Virus record (IMG/VR): IMGVR_UViG_3300047476_000601
Span: 1 to 34,494 of that record
Reading direction: 5' to 3' (one strand)
Source: a virus
DNA length: 34,494 nucleotides
Under the pieces are notes generated by a model. The model worked only from the letters and a program-made list of their open reading frames with translations. It searched no databases and had not been told where the DNA came from. The stretch's first letter is position 1, and the number at the start of each line of letters is the position of its first letter. Shown here in pieces: positions 1 through 8,351 of this stretch. The translations under genes were made by a program, and so were the position numbers.

Positions 1-10
1 GTCTTTCGAT

Positions 11-1189
11 ATGGAAAATCTGCGCATTGAAAACGTATCAATTGATTCTTTAACTTTTGACCCAACAAACGCCCGTTTACACGACAGCAAGAACCTTGAC
101 GCGATTGTTGGCTCGTTAAAACTATTCGGCCAAAGAAAACCAATCGTTGTTACTCCCGACAATATTGTCGTTGCTGGCAACGGAACTCTTGAAGCCGCAA
201 AAACTCTGGGCTGGACAGAAATTGCAATCGCGCGAACTCCTGCTGGTTGGACTTGGGACCAGATAAAGGCTTACGCGCTCGCCGACAACCGAACTGCCGA
301 ACTCGCCGAATGGGACCCAAAGGTGCTGGCCGACCAGTTACTAGAACTCGATGCCAACGGCTGGTCACTTGAGGAGTTTGGATTTGAGCCGCTTCAGCCA
401 CCGGTCAACCCTGAGGACGTTGAAGAGGACGAAGTTCCTGAATACACCGAGCCCGTATCAAAATTAGGCGATGTCTGGAAACTTGGAAATCACCTGCTCG
501 TTTGTGGAGATGCCACCGATCCGAGTTGCTACGACAAGATTTTGCAAGGTCGCAAGGCTGATGCAGTTTGGACCGACCCACCTTACGGTGTCGCTTACGT
601 TGGAAAGACCAAAGACGCTCTTACGATTGAAAATGACAAACTCAACCTCGAGGACTTAACTCAGTTACTTCGTGACTCGCTTGGATTGCTGTGGGCTCAC
701 ACAAATGGTGGTGCCGCTTGGTACGTTGCCGCGCCTCATGGTCAGATTGGCCTTGCTTTCTCAATCGCTTTAAATGAATTAGATGTTTGGCGTCACAGCC
801 TTGTTTGGGTGAAAGACACTTTAGTTATGGGTCGTGCCGATTATCACTACAAGCACGAAGTTCTTTACTATGGCTGGACACAAGGCTCATCGCATAATTG
901 GTATGGCGACCGCAAGCAAACGACAGTTTTTGAAATCGACCGACCAAAGCGAAACGCTGAACATCCAACAATGAAGCCAATCCAGTTAATTGCCAAGTGC
1001 CTAGATAACTCGACAAAGCAAGGTGACTTAGTAGTTGACCCATTTGCAGGCTCTGGCAGTACTCTTATCGCTTGCGAGCAAATGAACCGCAAAGCCGCGT
1101 GTATTGAACTAGACCCTAAGTACGTTGATGTTATTGTAAAAAGATGGGAACAGTTAACAGGCAAGACTGCTGAACTTTTGGAGGTTTAA
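11..1189 (+). CDS. ParB-like domain / DNA methyltransferase fusion
   Basis: A 392-residue fusion. Residues about 5-115 resemble a ParB/Srx-type domain (VSIDSL, RKPIVV, VVAGNGTLEAAK, LADNRTAELAEW). The rest is an N6-adenine or N4-cytosine methyltransferase with motif IV DPPY at residues 189-192 and the SAM-binding motif DPFAGSG at 343-349. Motif IV before motif I is the beta-class order. It probably methylates phage DNA, either to escape host restriction or to mark DNA for packaging. No restriction partner is seen nearby. The stop abuts the start of the small terminase gene (TAAATG), which puts the two in one transcription unit. Only ten bases precede the start, so its ribosome site is not visible. 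Confidence 0.9.
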   Translation: MENLRIENVSIDSLTFDPTNARLHDSKNLDAIVGSLKLFGQRKPIVVTPDNIVVAGNGTLEAAKTLGWTEIAIARTPAGWTWDQIKAYALADNRTAELAEWDPKVLADQLLELDANGWSLEEFGFEPLQPPVNPEDVEEDEVPEYTEPVSKLGDVWKLGNHLLVCGDATDPSCYDKILQGRKADAVWTDPPYGVAYVGKTKDALTIENDKLNLEDLTQLLRDSLGLLWAHTNGGAAWYVAAPHGQIGLAFSIALNELDVWRHSLVWVKDTLVMGRADYHYKHEVLYYGWTQGSSHNWYGDRKQTTVFEIDRPKRNAEHPTMKPIQLIAKCLDNSTKQGDLVVDPFAGSGSTLIACEQMNRKAACIELDPKYVDVIVKRWEQLTGKTAELLEV

Positions 1190-1648
1190 ATGGCTACTCG
1201 TGGCCGACCACCAAAACCCATCGAGCAAAAGCGTCTAACTGGAAATCCTGGAAAACGCGCATTACCGAAGCAAGGTGAAATGGTTTTGCTTCCAAGTGCT
1301 TATGACATCCCAGAGCCACACCGACCGCTTCAATCGCCTGGCATGGAACTTTGGGAAAGTATCTGGGGAATGGGCCAATCTTGGCTTAGTCCAGTTACAG
1401 ACCGAGAATTGCTACTTATAACCTGCGAACTTCTAGATGAACGCTGGAATTTGCGCATCAAGGTTTTAAGAGATAATCGACCAGAGGAACGCAAAGCCCT
1501 GCGAGATTTAGATAGGCAATTAGTAAGCAACCTAAGCCTGCTCGGATTTTCACCAACCGACCGGTCGCGGCTCGGCGTTGCCGAAGTAAAGCGTCAAAGT
1601 AAATTAGAGGAACTGCGATCTCGTGTCCAAACAGACCAAGCCAACTAA
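1190..1648 (+). CDS. terS: Terminase small subunit (P27 family)
   Basis: A 152-residue DNA-recognition subunit of the packaging motor. The N-terminus RGRPPKP...LTGNPGKR and the C-terminal block FSPTDRSRLGV..VKR..KLEEL are typical of the P27 small-terminase family. It is expected to bind the packaging site and hand DNA to the large subunit encoded immediately downstream. It starts directly after the methyltransferase stop, with a GGAGG-type ribosome site inside the methyltransferase end (TTGGAGGTTTAAATG). Its last 26 bases overlap the large-subunit gene, suggesting translational coupling. Confidence 0.88.
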   Translation: MATRGRPPKPIEQKRLTGNPGKRALPKQGEMVLLPSAYDIPEPHRPLQSPGMELWESIWGMGQSWLSPVTDRELLLITCELLDERWNLRIKVLRDNRPEERKALRDLDRQLVSNLSLLGFSPTDRSRLGVAEVKRQSKLEELRSRVQTDQAN

Positions 1649-3143
1649 CTGGCCACCTAAGTGGCTAACACCAGTTGACGAGAACTTTCTAAAGAATTCT
1701 CGCGGCTGGCAGGTTGCTGACTTTATTAACACCTTTGGAACTCAAACCAAAGAAACGATTGCTGGCCGCTCTGGTGACCAACTACAACTCAGACCTTGGC
1801 AACATAAACTTTTAGACCACATGTTTGCTGTTGATGAACGTGGATTGTTTATTCATAGAACTGCTCTAGTTGGTATGGCACGAAAGAACGGCAAATCGGC
1901 TCTTGGCTCTGGAATTGCTATTTGGTCGTTGATTATGGGTGCAGACGGTGGTGAGGTTTATTCCTGTGCTGCTGAAAAAGAACAGGCACGCATTGTTTTT
2001 GGTGAAGCAAAGAAAATGATTGAGTCCGACCCTGAACTAAACGATATGTGCAAGGTTTACCGCGACGCCATTGAGGTTAGGTCCACCGGTTCAATTTATC
2101 GCGTTCTTTCTGCCGAGTCGTTTTCAAAAGAAGGTTTATCGCCAACCTTGGTTATTTATGACGAACTTCATGCGGCTCCCAATCGTGAACTTTGGGATGT
2201 AATGCAATTAGGTATGGGTGCAAGGCGCGAGCCGATGATGATTGCCGTTACAACCGCTGGTGTTAAAGCCGACAGCACTGGTCAAGACTCGACAGCATAC
2301 GCTCTTTACCAACATGGGCAAAAAGTCGCTCGTGGCGAAATAGAGGACCCAACTTTCTTTATGGCTTGGTGGGAAGCCGACAATGAAGCCGACCATACAA
2401 TCGAGGAGACTTGGTTTCCAGCAAATCCTGGTTATGGCGACCTAAATGACCCACAAGACTTCAAAGCAATGATTAAACGTACCCCAGAGTCTGAATTTAG
2501 AACCAAGCGTTGCAATCAATGGGTATCTAGCCAAAATGCCTGGTTGCCAAATGGCTCGTGGGAACCTTTAGCGGCTGAGCGAGAAATCACTGCCGATATT
2601 CCTGTAATTCTAGGATTTGATGGTTCGTTCTCTGGTGACGCTACGGTTCTGGTCGGAACTACCGTAGAGGACCAGCCCCACGTCTTTTTGGTCAAGGCTT
2701 GGGAGAAGCAACCTAGCGACCCTGACGATTGGCGCGTAGACCAATTAGACGTTGAAAATACCATTATTGAATTTTGCGCCAGTCATAACGTTAAAGAAAT
2801 TGTTTGTGACCCTTTCCGTTGGCAAAGAACTATGCAGATATTAGACGAGCGTGGGCTTCCGATTGTTGAGTTTGCCTCATCCTCGGCCAGTCGCATGGTT
2901 CCAGCATGTGCGCAGTTCTATGATGCAGTTGTGAACAAGAAAATGACTCACGACGGCGACCCTTTATTGACAAGGCACTTACAAAACGCCGTTATTAAGA
3001 CAGATAGGCTTGGTCCACGTATTGTGAAAGAACACAGAAACTCGCCACGAAAGATTGACGCGGCAGTTGCTAGTATTATTAGTTTTAGCAGAGCGACACT
3101 TCCACAAGAGGAACCGGTCGTGCCTCAGTTCTTTAGTTTCTAG
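1623..3143 (+). CDS. terL: Terminase large subunit
   Basis: A 506-residue packaging ATPase/nuclease. The ATPase half carries a Walker A-like GMARKNGKS at residues 84-92 and Walker B LVIYDE at 176-181. The RNase H-like nuclease half shows the expected acidic residues: D333 in GFDGSFSGD, D396 in VCDPF and D479 in KIDAAVA. It uses GTG with a GAGGA site about 11 bases upstream, inside terS. It should pump DNA through the portal and cut concatemers. The length is normal for the family and both domains look intact. Confidence 0.95.
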   Translation: MSKQTKPTNWPPKWLTPVDENFLKNSRGWQVADFINTFGTQTKETIAGRSGDQLQLRPWQHKLLDHMFAVDERGLFIHRTALVGMARKNGKSALGSGIAIWSLIMGADGGEVYSCAAEKEQARIVFGEAKKMIESDPELNDMCKVYRDAIEVRSTGSIYRVLSAESFSKEGLSPTLVIYDELHAAPNRELWDVMQLGMGARREPMMIAVTTAGVKADSTGQDSTAYALYQHGQKVARGEIEDPTFFMAWWEADNEADHTIEETWFPANPGYGDLNDPQDFKAMIKRTPESEFRTKRCNQWVSSQNAWLPNGSWEPLAAEREITADIPVILGFDGSFSGDATVLVGTTVEDQPHVFLVKAWEKQPSDPDDWRVDQLDVENTIIEFCASHNVKEIVCDPFRWQRTMQILDERGLPIVEFASSSASRMVPACAQFYDAVVNKKMTHDGDPLLTRHLQNAVIKTDRLGPRIVKEHRNSPRKIDAAVASIISFSRATLPQEEPVVPQFFSF

Positions 3144-3150
3144 GAGTTAT

Positions 3151-3291
3151 GTGATCGCCTCAATTCTGCAAGCAATAGGCCTAACAGTAATCTCAATCGG
3201 TCTAGGTTTAATTTTCATACCAGCAGGCATTATTGCCATTGGTGCATCGTGCTTACTTGTTGGGTTAGCATATGAGAAAGGCAACAAGTAA
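3151..3291 (+). CDS. Small membrane protein between terL and portal
   Basis: A 46-residue, very hydrophobic protein with two likely membrane helices (about residues 2-21 and 22-40) and a short charged tail, YEKGNK. It starts at GTG with AGGAG four bases upstream, and that ribosome site overlaps the terminase stop. Its TAA overlaps the portal ATG by one base (TAATG). An upstream in-frame extension into terL is open but has no ribosome site, so I chose the GTG. Function is unknown; tiny membrane proteins in this position are not known to be virion parts. Confidence 0.7.
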   Translation: MIASILQAIGLTVISIGLGLIFIPAGIIAIGASCLLVGLAYEKGNK

Positions 3292-4820
3292 TGCTTGGCA
3301 ATTTCAGCAAAAATGAAACTCGCTCTATTTCATATCAGCAAATCTGGGGTGCAGGTGGAGACTTTATCGGTACAACCGAGTCAGGCGTTCAAATAGATGA
3401 AAGCAATGCTCTTAAGTTAAATGCTTTCTATGCCTGTGTGCTTCTAATTTCAGACACAATTTCAACACTTCCAGTCGATTGTTTTATTCGTCGCGATGGT
3501 GATAGGTATCCATTTAGGCCACAGCCAGCCTGGGTTGCAAAACCAGACGTGGAACTTTTACGTTCTGAGCATTACCAGCAGGTTTTAGTTTCATTACTGC
3601 TAGACGGTAATGCCTTTATTCGTATATTCAGGGACTCAAACGGCGATATTGCCAACCTGGTTGTACTAGACCCGTTAAGAGTTGAAGTTAAACGCTTTAA
3701 TGAAAATCGTGAAATTTATTATGTGGTTAATGAGGATTACTCTCGGCCAATTCCAAAGAACGAAATGCTACACATCACTGAAATTCGCAAGGCTGGCGAG
3801 GTTCGTGGCGTAAGTCGAGTATCCGAACTGCGCGACAATCTTGGTCTTGCAGTTGCTTTGCAGAATTTTGCCTCTCGATTCTTTGCTCAAGGCGCAACAA
3901 CCGCAGGTGTAATTGAGTCGCCTAATAATTTGACCGCAGAACAAGCAAAAAGCCTGGCAGATGGTTACAACTTGCAACACAAGGGCTATCAAAAGGCTCA
4001 CAAAGTTGGAATTCTCTCTGGTGGCGCACGTTTCAATCGCACCGGTGTAAATCCTGACGAAGCACAAATGCTAGATTCGCAGAAATTTGCTGTTGAGCAG
4101 ATTGCTCGCATATTCCGAGTACCACCACACATGATTGGCATTACTACTGCTGGCTCTATGTCGTACAACTCGGTCGAACAGCAAAACATCAACTTCGTAC
4201 AGCACACTTTGCGTTCCTACATTGCGAAACTAGAGGAAGCATACTCAGAACTTCTACCTCAAGGTGCATTCTTAAGGTTTAATATTGATGGATTACTACG
4301 CGGCGACTTCCAAACTCGCATGCAAGGTTATTCAATCGGTTCACAGGCAGGCTTCCTTTCTATAAATGACATCAGAAAACTCGAGGATTTGCGACCAGTT
4401 GAAGGTGGCGATGTTTATCGCGTACCTTTGGCTAACGTGGATATTGCTGCTAGTTCGCTCGCCGAAACCAAGCAAAAGGTTGAAATGGCTCAGAAACTTA
4501 TTAATTCTGGCTTTGATCCTGCAAGCGTTTTGGCTAGTTTAGCCTTGCCACCAATGCAACACACAGGTGTTCCAACGGTTCAACTTCAAAACATCGCGCA
4601 AATAGACCCAGAAAATCCAGAAAACGTTTATGACGTACAGCGAACTCATGATGTAACCGTAAACATCCCTGAAACCGTTGTTAACGTTCCACCTGCAATA
4701 ATTAACGTGGAACCGCCAATTGTAAATGTCGAAGCACCTGCTCAAAGAGCAACTATTAGAACAGTTGAACGCGATGCAGATGGCAGAATAGTAAACATCG
4801 TGGAAAGAGTTGAGGAATAG
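3291..4820 (+). CDS. Portal protein (HK97 family)
   Basis: A 509-residue portal forming the dodecameric DNA gate at one capsid vertex. The ALKLNAFYACVLLISDTISTLP block, the LLLDGNAFIRI segment and the RVPPHMIGI motif are hallmarks of HK97-type portals. It lies after the terminase and before the protease and capsid genes, as expected. The C-terminal 60 residues are unusual: a run of VNIPETVVNVPPAIINVEPPIVNVEAPA-like short beta repeats, which probably project from the portal body. It starts by one-base overlap with the preceding small gene. Confidence 0.93.
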   Translation: MLGNFSKNETRSISYQQIWGAGGDFIGTTESGVQIDESNALKLNAFYACVLLISDTISTLPVDCFIRRDGDRYPFRPQPAWVAKPDVELLRSEHYQQVLVSLLLDGNAFIRIFRDSNGDIANLVVLDPLRVEVKRFNENREIYYVVNEDYSRPIPKNEMLHITEIRKAGEVRGVSRVSELRDNLGLAVALQNFASRFFAQGATTAGVIESPNNLTAEQAKSLADGYNLQHKGYQKAHKVGILSGGARFNRTGVNPDEAQMLDSQKFAVEQIARIFRVPPHMIGITTAGSMSYNSVEQQNINFVQHTLRSYIAKLEEAYSELLPQGAFLRFNIDGLLRGDFQTRMQGYSIGSQAGFLSINDIRKLEDLRPVEGGDVYRVPLANVDIAASSLAETKQKVEMAQKLINSGFDPASVLASLALPPMQHTGVPTVQLQNIAQIDPENPENVYDVQRTHDVTVNIPETVVNVPPAIINVEPPIVNVEAPAQRATIRTVERDADGRIVNIVERVEE

Positions 4821-5203
4821 TGGCAACAGGCATTAGTTCATACCTGGCAAACAAGTGGCTTGATGCATTAGGCAACAACGTTCCATTTTCTGTTACGGCT
4901 TGTTATGTGCAATTACACATCGGCGACCCAGGCGCAAACGGAACTGCAAACACAGCAACAGAGACAACTCGTAAATCTGTGTCTTTTGGTGCTGCTAGTG
5001 CTGGAACACTTGCTAGTGATGCAGATGTTACTTGGACCAATATTTCTGGAAGCCAAGATGCCACGTTCTTTACTGCTTGGGATGGTTTGACAGGTGGGTC
5101 TTTCTTATTCTCTGGAACGATTACAGGCAATGCTTACACCGCAGGTGATACATACACAATTACTAGTGGGTCTTTGACTGCTTCACTAACTGTTGCGAGT
5201 TAG
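4820..5203 (+). CDS. Conserved phage structural-type protein
   Basis: A 127-residue protein rich in Ala, Thr, Gly and Ser and predicted to be mostly beta. It has a helical start (SSYLANKWLDALGN) followed by YVQLHIGDPGANGTAN, ETTRKSVSF, WTNISGSQDATFFTAWD and GGSFLFSGTI. This LHIGDPG...WDG...F.G layout recurs in small proteins of actinobacterial phages that are usually called structural or minor tail proteins. The position between portal and protease suggests a head or neck accessory. GTG start overlaps the portal stop by one base. The exact role is not determinable from sequence. Confidence 0.65.
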   Translation: MATGISSYLANKWLDALGNNVPFSVTACYVQLHIGDPGANGTANTATETTRKSVSFGAASAGTLASDADVTWTNISGSQDATFFTAWDGLTGGSFLFSGTITGNAYTAGDTYTITSGSLTASLTVAS

Positions 5204-5205
5204 TT

Positions 5206-6081
5206 ATGAGTTCATCAGAACTTGATGAATTTTTATTAAATACAGACAGATTAGTTCGTCTGCCAGCCCTAGTTTTAAACTCTGGCACTTTAGATGGCTC
5301 GACGTTTGTTGGTAGTTCCTACAATGCAAACGACTTAACCTATGACAACGTCAATTCCACCTACAATGGCGCATTAACTCAATTTTCTAAGGCAAACACC
5401 AGCCTTAGTAGTTTAACTTCTAACGCAAATACAACGCCACAGGTAATAGTTACAGCCGAGTCCCAATTTGGAACTATAAATGCAACTGCTAATGCGACTG
5501 TTAGTAACTTGGTATCTGCCTCAGCACCTCTTGGCGCTTTAAGTGCAAATGCTAGTTCATCAGTAACAAATACGGTTTCTGCAAATGCAAATCTTGGAAA
5601 CTTAGACTCAACTATTACTGCAACAATTGTCCATGTCGCTTCAGGTAGTTCAGAACTTGGCTCATTAGTTAGTACAGCAAATACTTTGCCAACAATCCTG
5701 CCAATATTTGACGCACCTCTCGGTGGATTAACAGCGCAAGTAAACTCTGAAGTAACTGATTTAGCGACTGCAACTGCCGAATTCGGATTACTAAATGCCA
5801 GTGCCATTTCGACTGTTATACCTAAACCTCAACCGCAACCTGAACAGCAATACGGTGCTAATCGACCTTATGCTTCACCTCAACCACCAAAGAAGCCTGA
5901 ATCAATACCTGAGCCACCAAAGGTTGAAATAAAAGAAACACCAAAGGCTCAGCCGGTGCGCATGCCAGCCACAATAGTTGCAAAGGCTGGGTTCAATACA
6001 ATTAAACCAAAGTTTGAGGCTCAAGCAGAGATAGAATGGTCCATATTAGATGACGAAGCAGACCTGCTTTTACTAATTTAG
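5206..6081 (+). CDS. Repeat protein with proline-rich tail (virion accessory?)
   Basis: A 291-residue protein of three parts. After an N-terminal segment comes a run of about seven repeats of 20-22 residues (residues about 65-208) with the pattern A-x-(L/F)-G-x-L-x-A-x-A...V...V, for example SAPLGALSANAS and NANLGNLDSTIT. A Pro/Lys/Gln-rich linker follows (about 210-260, PKPQPQPEQQ). The C-terminus ends with the hydrophobic LLLLI. The repeats alternate small and hydrophobic residues, as in fibrous beta structures. ATG start two bases after the preceding stop. I infer a fibre- or decoration-like virion protein; no named family is recognised. Confidence 0.6.
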   Translation: MSSSELDEFLLNTDRLVRLPALVLNSGTLDGSTFVGSSYNANDLTYDNVNSTYNGALTQFSKANTSLSSLTSNANTTPQVIVTAESQFGTINATANATVSNLVSASAPLGALSANASSSVTNTVSANANLGNLDSTITATIVHVASGSSELGSLVSTANTLPTILPIFDAPLGGLTAQVNSEVTDLATATAEFGLLNASAISTVIPKPQPQPEQQYGANRPYASPQPPKKPESIPEPPKVEIKETPKAQPVRMPATIVAKAGFNTIKPKFEAQAEIEWSILDDEADLLLLI

Positions 6082-6088
6082 GATTATT

Positions 6089-6355
6089 GTGGCAATTTCA
6101 ACAGGACACACTGCTGTGGGCATTACGCCGAGCCAAGTTGATGGGCAGTCTAATAATCCATCGCGCATTCGCATTTTTAATGCCAGCAACGACAAAACAG
6201 TATTTATTGGAAATGGTGATGTCACCGTTAACAATGGCTTTGGATTAACTAAACTAGAACAAATGGAACTTATTTTAAATCCTGGCGAGGCACTTTATGT
6301 GGTCGCTGAAGCGGCTGGCGCAACAATACAATGGATAAGGCAGACACTTTACTAA
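6089..6355 (+). CDS. Small beta-rich phage protein
   Basis: An 88-residue protein starting at GTG with an AGGATT site overlapping the preceding stop. The sequence alternates like a small beta sandwich: SRIRIFNASNDKTVFIGNGDVT, then FGLTKLEQMELILNPGEALYVVAEAAGATIQWI. This V.I.N....TVYIG...VT...G..L..GE..... pattern recurs in small phage proteins next to head genes and would suit a decoration or adaptor subunit, but that is inference. Its TAA overlaps the next ATG (TAATG), coupling it to the protease gene. Confidence 0.6.
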   Translation: MAISTGHTAVGITPSQVDGQSNNPSRIRIFNASNDKTVFIGNGDVTVNNGFGLTKLEQMELILNPGEALYVVAEAAGATIQWIRQTLY

Positions 6356-8052
6356 TGCCATACTTTATTACCGACAAAGCACAAGGCTGTTCTGGATGGG
6401 CAACCATAAAAGACGATGGCGAAATTATGGGCTGTCATACAACTAAACAAGCGGCCATTGATCAGATGGTTGCGATTTCTATTGCCGAGGATATGGAACC
6501 AGGTGGCGAGAGACTAGATTCAGGACCGCAAGCAGTAATTGTAGACATAGACGGCATTTTAATTATTGACGGTCAAAGAGTGGAGCGCACCTATAACTTC
6601 CTTGAAGCGATGGACGATACAGAAATCATTATTGTGACCGGTCGGTCTGCTTCAACTAGAGGTGAAACTGAAAACCAACTTGAGTCTTTAGATATTGATT
6701 ATGACCAGTTATTCATGAACCCAGACTCTACTGCTCAGTCGCCAGAATTTAAAAAGCGAGTTGCTGAACGGTTATTAGAGACTTACAACGTTATCTTGGC
6801 AATTGACGATAACCCTAGAAATAGAGCCGTTTATCGCGACCTTGGAATAACTGCTTTAGATTTGAGCGATGTTCCTGATACTCCAGAGCAAGACGATGAC
6901 GAGTCGGACGATATGTCTGATGACGATATGCGAGCAATTAATCAAGAGGCTCCAGCCTTTATGCGTGCGGCCGCTCGTCGAGGTCTGGAATACTATGCAG
7001 ACGGCAAAGGTGGTGACGGTTTAGTTGATAGAACTATCCGCGAAGCAAGGCTTATGGCGCAAGGCCAAGTCAGCGATGATAAGTGGATTCGCATTGCCGC
7101 TTGGATTGCTCGTCACCTTAGCGATCTTGATTCACCTAATGCTGACCCTAATTCTGATAATTACCCATCGGCAGGAGTAGTTGCACATTTACTTTGGGGA
7201 AGTGGCCCTAGTAAAAGGCAGGCTCAACGCGCCTTGGAATATGCGCAAAGAGTTGTTGAACGGCTACGCGCTGACGAGAATAACACTCGCTGGTCCAGTA
7301 TTTCGATAAACTTAAACAAGGATGAAAGGACTCCTGTGTCTAAACAAGTAGAACGCCGCGTCAGTCACGTTGAATTCGATGTGAGAGAACTTCAGTCAAA
7401 AGGCGACAAGATGACCTTTAGGGGTTATGCCGCTGTATTTAACAGCCCAAGCCAACCGCTACCTTTCACTGAGTACATTCGCGAGGGTGCGTTTACTCGC
7501 TCTCTCAAATCGCGCAACGAAATTAAGATGTTTAAGAACCACAACACCGACATTGTGCTTGGTTCTACACGCGCAGGAACTCTACGCCTAACTGAGGATT
7601 CAACAGGCCTACTAGCCGAAGCCGATTTGCCACCAACTACCGATGGCAAAGACCTATCGATTCTTATGCAACGTGGCGATGTGAACTCGATGTCCTTTGG
7701 ATTCAGTGTTCCACCACGCGGCGACTCTTGGAACGAAAATGGACAAGTACGCGAACTGCACCAAATTCGCCTGCATGAAGTTTCCATTGTCACCGGTTTC
7801 CCAGCCTACGAAGCAACAACCGCTTCAGTTCGCTCAATTGATTACTTAGCAACTCGCACAGCCGTAGATGCAGACGCTTTGGCTGACGCTTTAAATCGCC
7901 TAGAAGCAGGCGAGGAATTAGGCTCGGACCACGCGAACATCATCACCGAAGTTGTCTCCAAATTGCGCACTGATAAACAAGACTCGCAAATGACTCCAGA
8001 ATTGCTGGAACTCAAGCGCAAGCAACTCGACCTTATGTTAAAGGCTTTCTAG
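6355..8052 (+). CDS. HAD-phosphatase / prohead protease fusion
   Basis: A 565-residue multidomain protein, about three times the usual prohead protease. (1) Residues 1-50 form a small Cys-containing module (PYFITDKAQGCSGWAT...MGCHTTKQAAIDQM). (2) About 58-180 is a HAD-type phosphatase fold: nucleophile motif VDIDG (D64, D66), VTGR at 94-97 and IDDNPRN at 150-156. (3) A very acidic linker follows. (4) Residues about 205-325 form a helical module (YYADGKGGDGLVDRTIREAR...WIRIAAWIARHL). (5) About 335-500 is an HK97-type prohead protease with H396, S447 in NSMSFGF and E475. I chose ATG 6355 because it overlaps the preceding TAA; an in-frame ATG 24 bases earlier lacks such support. A possible internal start is listed separately. 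Confidence 0.85.
   Translation: MPYFITDKAQGCSGWATIKDDGEIMGCHTTKQAAIDQMVAISIAEDMEPGGERLDSGPQAVIVDIDGILIIDGQRVERTYNFLEAMDDTEIIIVTGRSASTRGETENQLESLDIDYDQLFMNPDSTAQSPEFKKRVAERLLETYNVILAIDDNPRNRAVYRDLGITALDLSDVPDTPEQDDDESDDMSDDDMRAINQEAPAFMRAAARRGLEYYADGKGGDGLVDRTIREARLMAQGQVSDDKWIRIAAWIARHLSDLDSPNADPNSDNYPSAGVVAHLLWGSGPSKRQAQRALEYAQRVVERLRADENNTRWSSISINLNKDERTPVSKQVERRVSHVEFDVRELQSKGDKMTFRGYAAVFNSPSQPLPFTEYIREGAFTRSLKSRNEIKMFKNHNTDIVLGSTRAGTLRLTEDSTGLLAEADLPPTTDGKDLSILMQRGDVNSMSFGFSVPPRGDSWNENGQVRELHQIRLHEVSIVTGFPAYEATTASVRSIDYLATRTAVDADALADALNRLEAGEELGSDHANIITEVVSKLRTDKQDSQMTPELLELKRKQLDLMLKAF
7325..7338 (+). promoter_or_regulatory. Possible internal ribosome site and GTG for protease-only product
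   Basis: AAAGGA lies five bases upstream of an in-frame GTG (codon 328) exactly at the junction between the helical module and the protease domain. Starting here would yield a protein of about 238 residues (VSKQVERRVSHVEFD...), close to the normal size of HK97-type prohead proteases. The site may let the phage make free protease in addition to the long fusion. Seen: the ribosome-site-like sequence and its position. Inferred: its use. Confidence 0.4.
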
Positions 8053-8243
8053 TGGACGTGGCAAAAATAAAAGCACTTCTTTTAGAAAGCGTTGGCAATC
8101 CTGAGTCTGGTGCTATTGCTGACTTTGCAGACACAATGGCAGAGGCTATATCTAAAGAACTAGATGATTGCTGTTCTACTGAAGCAAAGTCTTTCACGCC
8201 AGTTTCAGAAACACGAGTTATCAAGCCAACTGAAGCACGCTAA
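8052..8243 (+). CDS. Small head-module protein
   Basis: A 63-residue acidic helical protein (VDVAKIKALLLESVGNPESGAIADFADTMAEAISKEL) with a short C-terminal segment, SETRVIKPTEAR. GTG start overlaps the protease stop by one base, so it is translationally coupled. Small proteins with a VGNPESGxIADF core occur next to the capsid gene in other actinobacterial phages. Function unknown; a capsid assembly accessory is possible from position only. A Cys-Cys pair (DDCCS) sits in the middle. Confidence 0.65.
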   Translation: MDVAKIKALLLESVGNPESGAIADFADTMAEAISKELDDCCSTEAKSFTPVSETRVIKPTEAR

Positions 8244-8314
8244 ATCTGTGCAATAATTTATTTATACGATTGAGTGGAGCCACCATCGTGCTATCTGTCG
8301 CGGAGCCGCACAGA
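8235..8314 (+). promoter_or_regulatory. Dyad-rich region upstream of the capsid gene
   Basis: The 108-base gap before the capsid gene contains TCTGTGC (8235-8241) and its exact complement GCACAGA (8308-8314). They enclose two small palindromes, GTGGAGCCAC (8274-8283) and GCGGAGCCGC (8300-8309), centred 26 bases apart. It could be a structured leader for the capsid mRNA or a pair of protein-binding sites. A candidate promoter overlaps it. Spacing of the two GGAGCC palindromes is about 2.5 helical turns. Confidence 0.4.
8270..8297 (+). promoter_or_regulatory. Candidate promoter for the major capsid gene
   Basis: TTGAGT (8270-8275) and TATCTG (8292-8297) are separated by 16 bases. They would start a transcript about 45 bases upstream of the capsid ATG, which has a good TTAGGAG site (8336-8342). 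A dedicated promoter for the most abundant structural protein is plausible. The -10 lacks a final T, so this is a moderate match only. Confidence 0.33.
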
Positions 8315-8351
8315 ATTTAAATATTCAACTATCTATTAGGAGTAACAACTT

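Noticed and set aside
5379-5807. 142-codon open frame on the minus strand opposite the repeat protein
   Set aside because: An artefact of the regular codon pattern in the forward repeat gene; no ribosome site and no partner genes on that strand.
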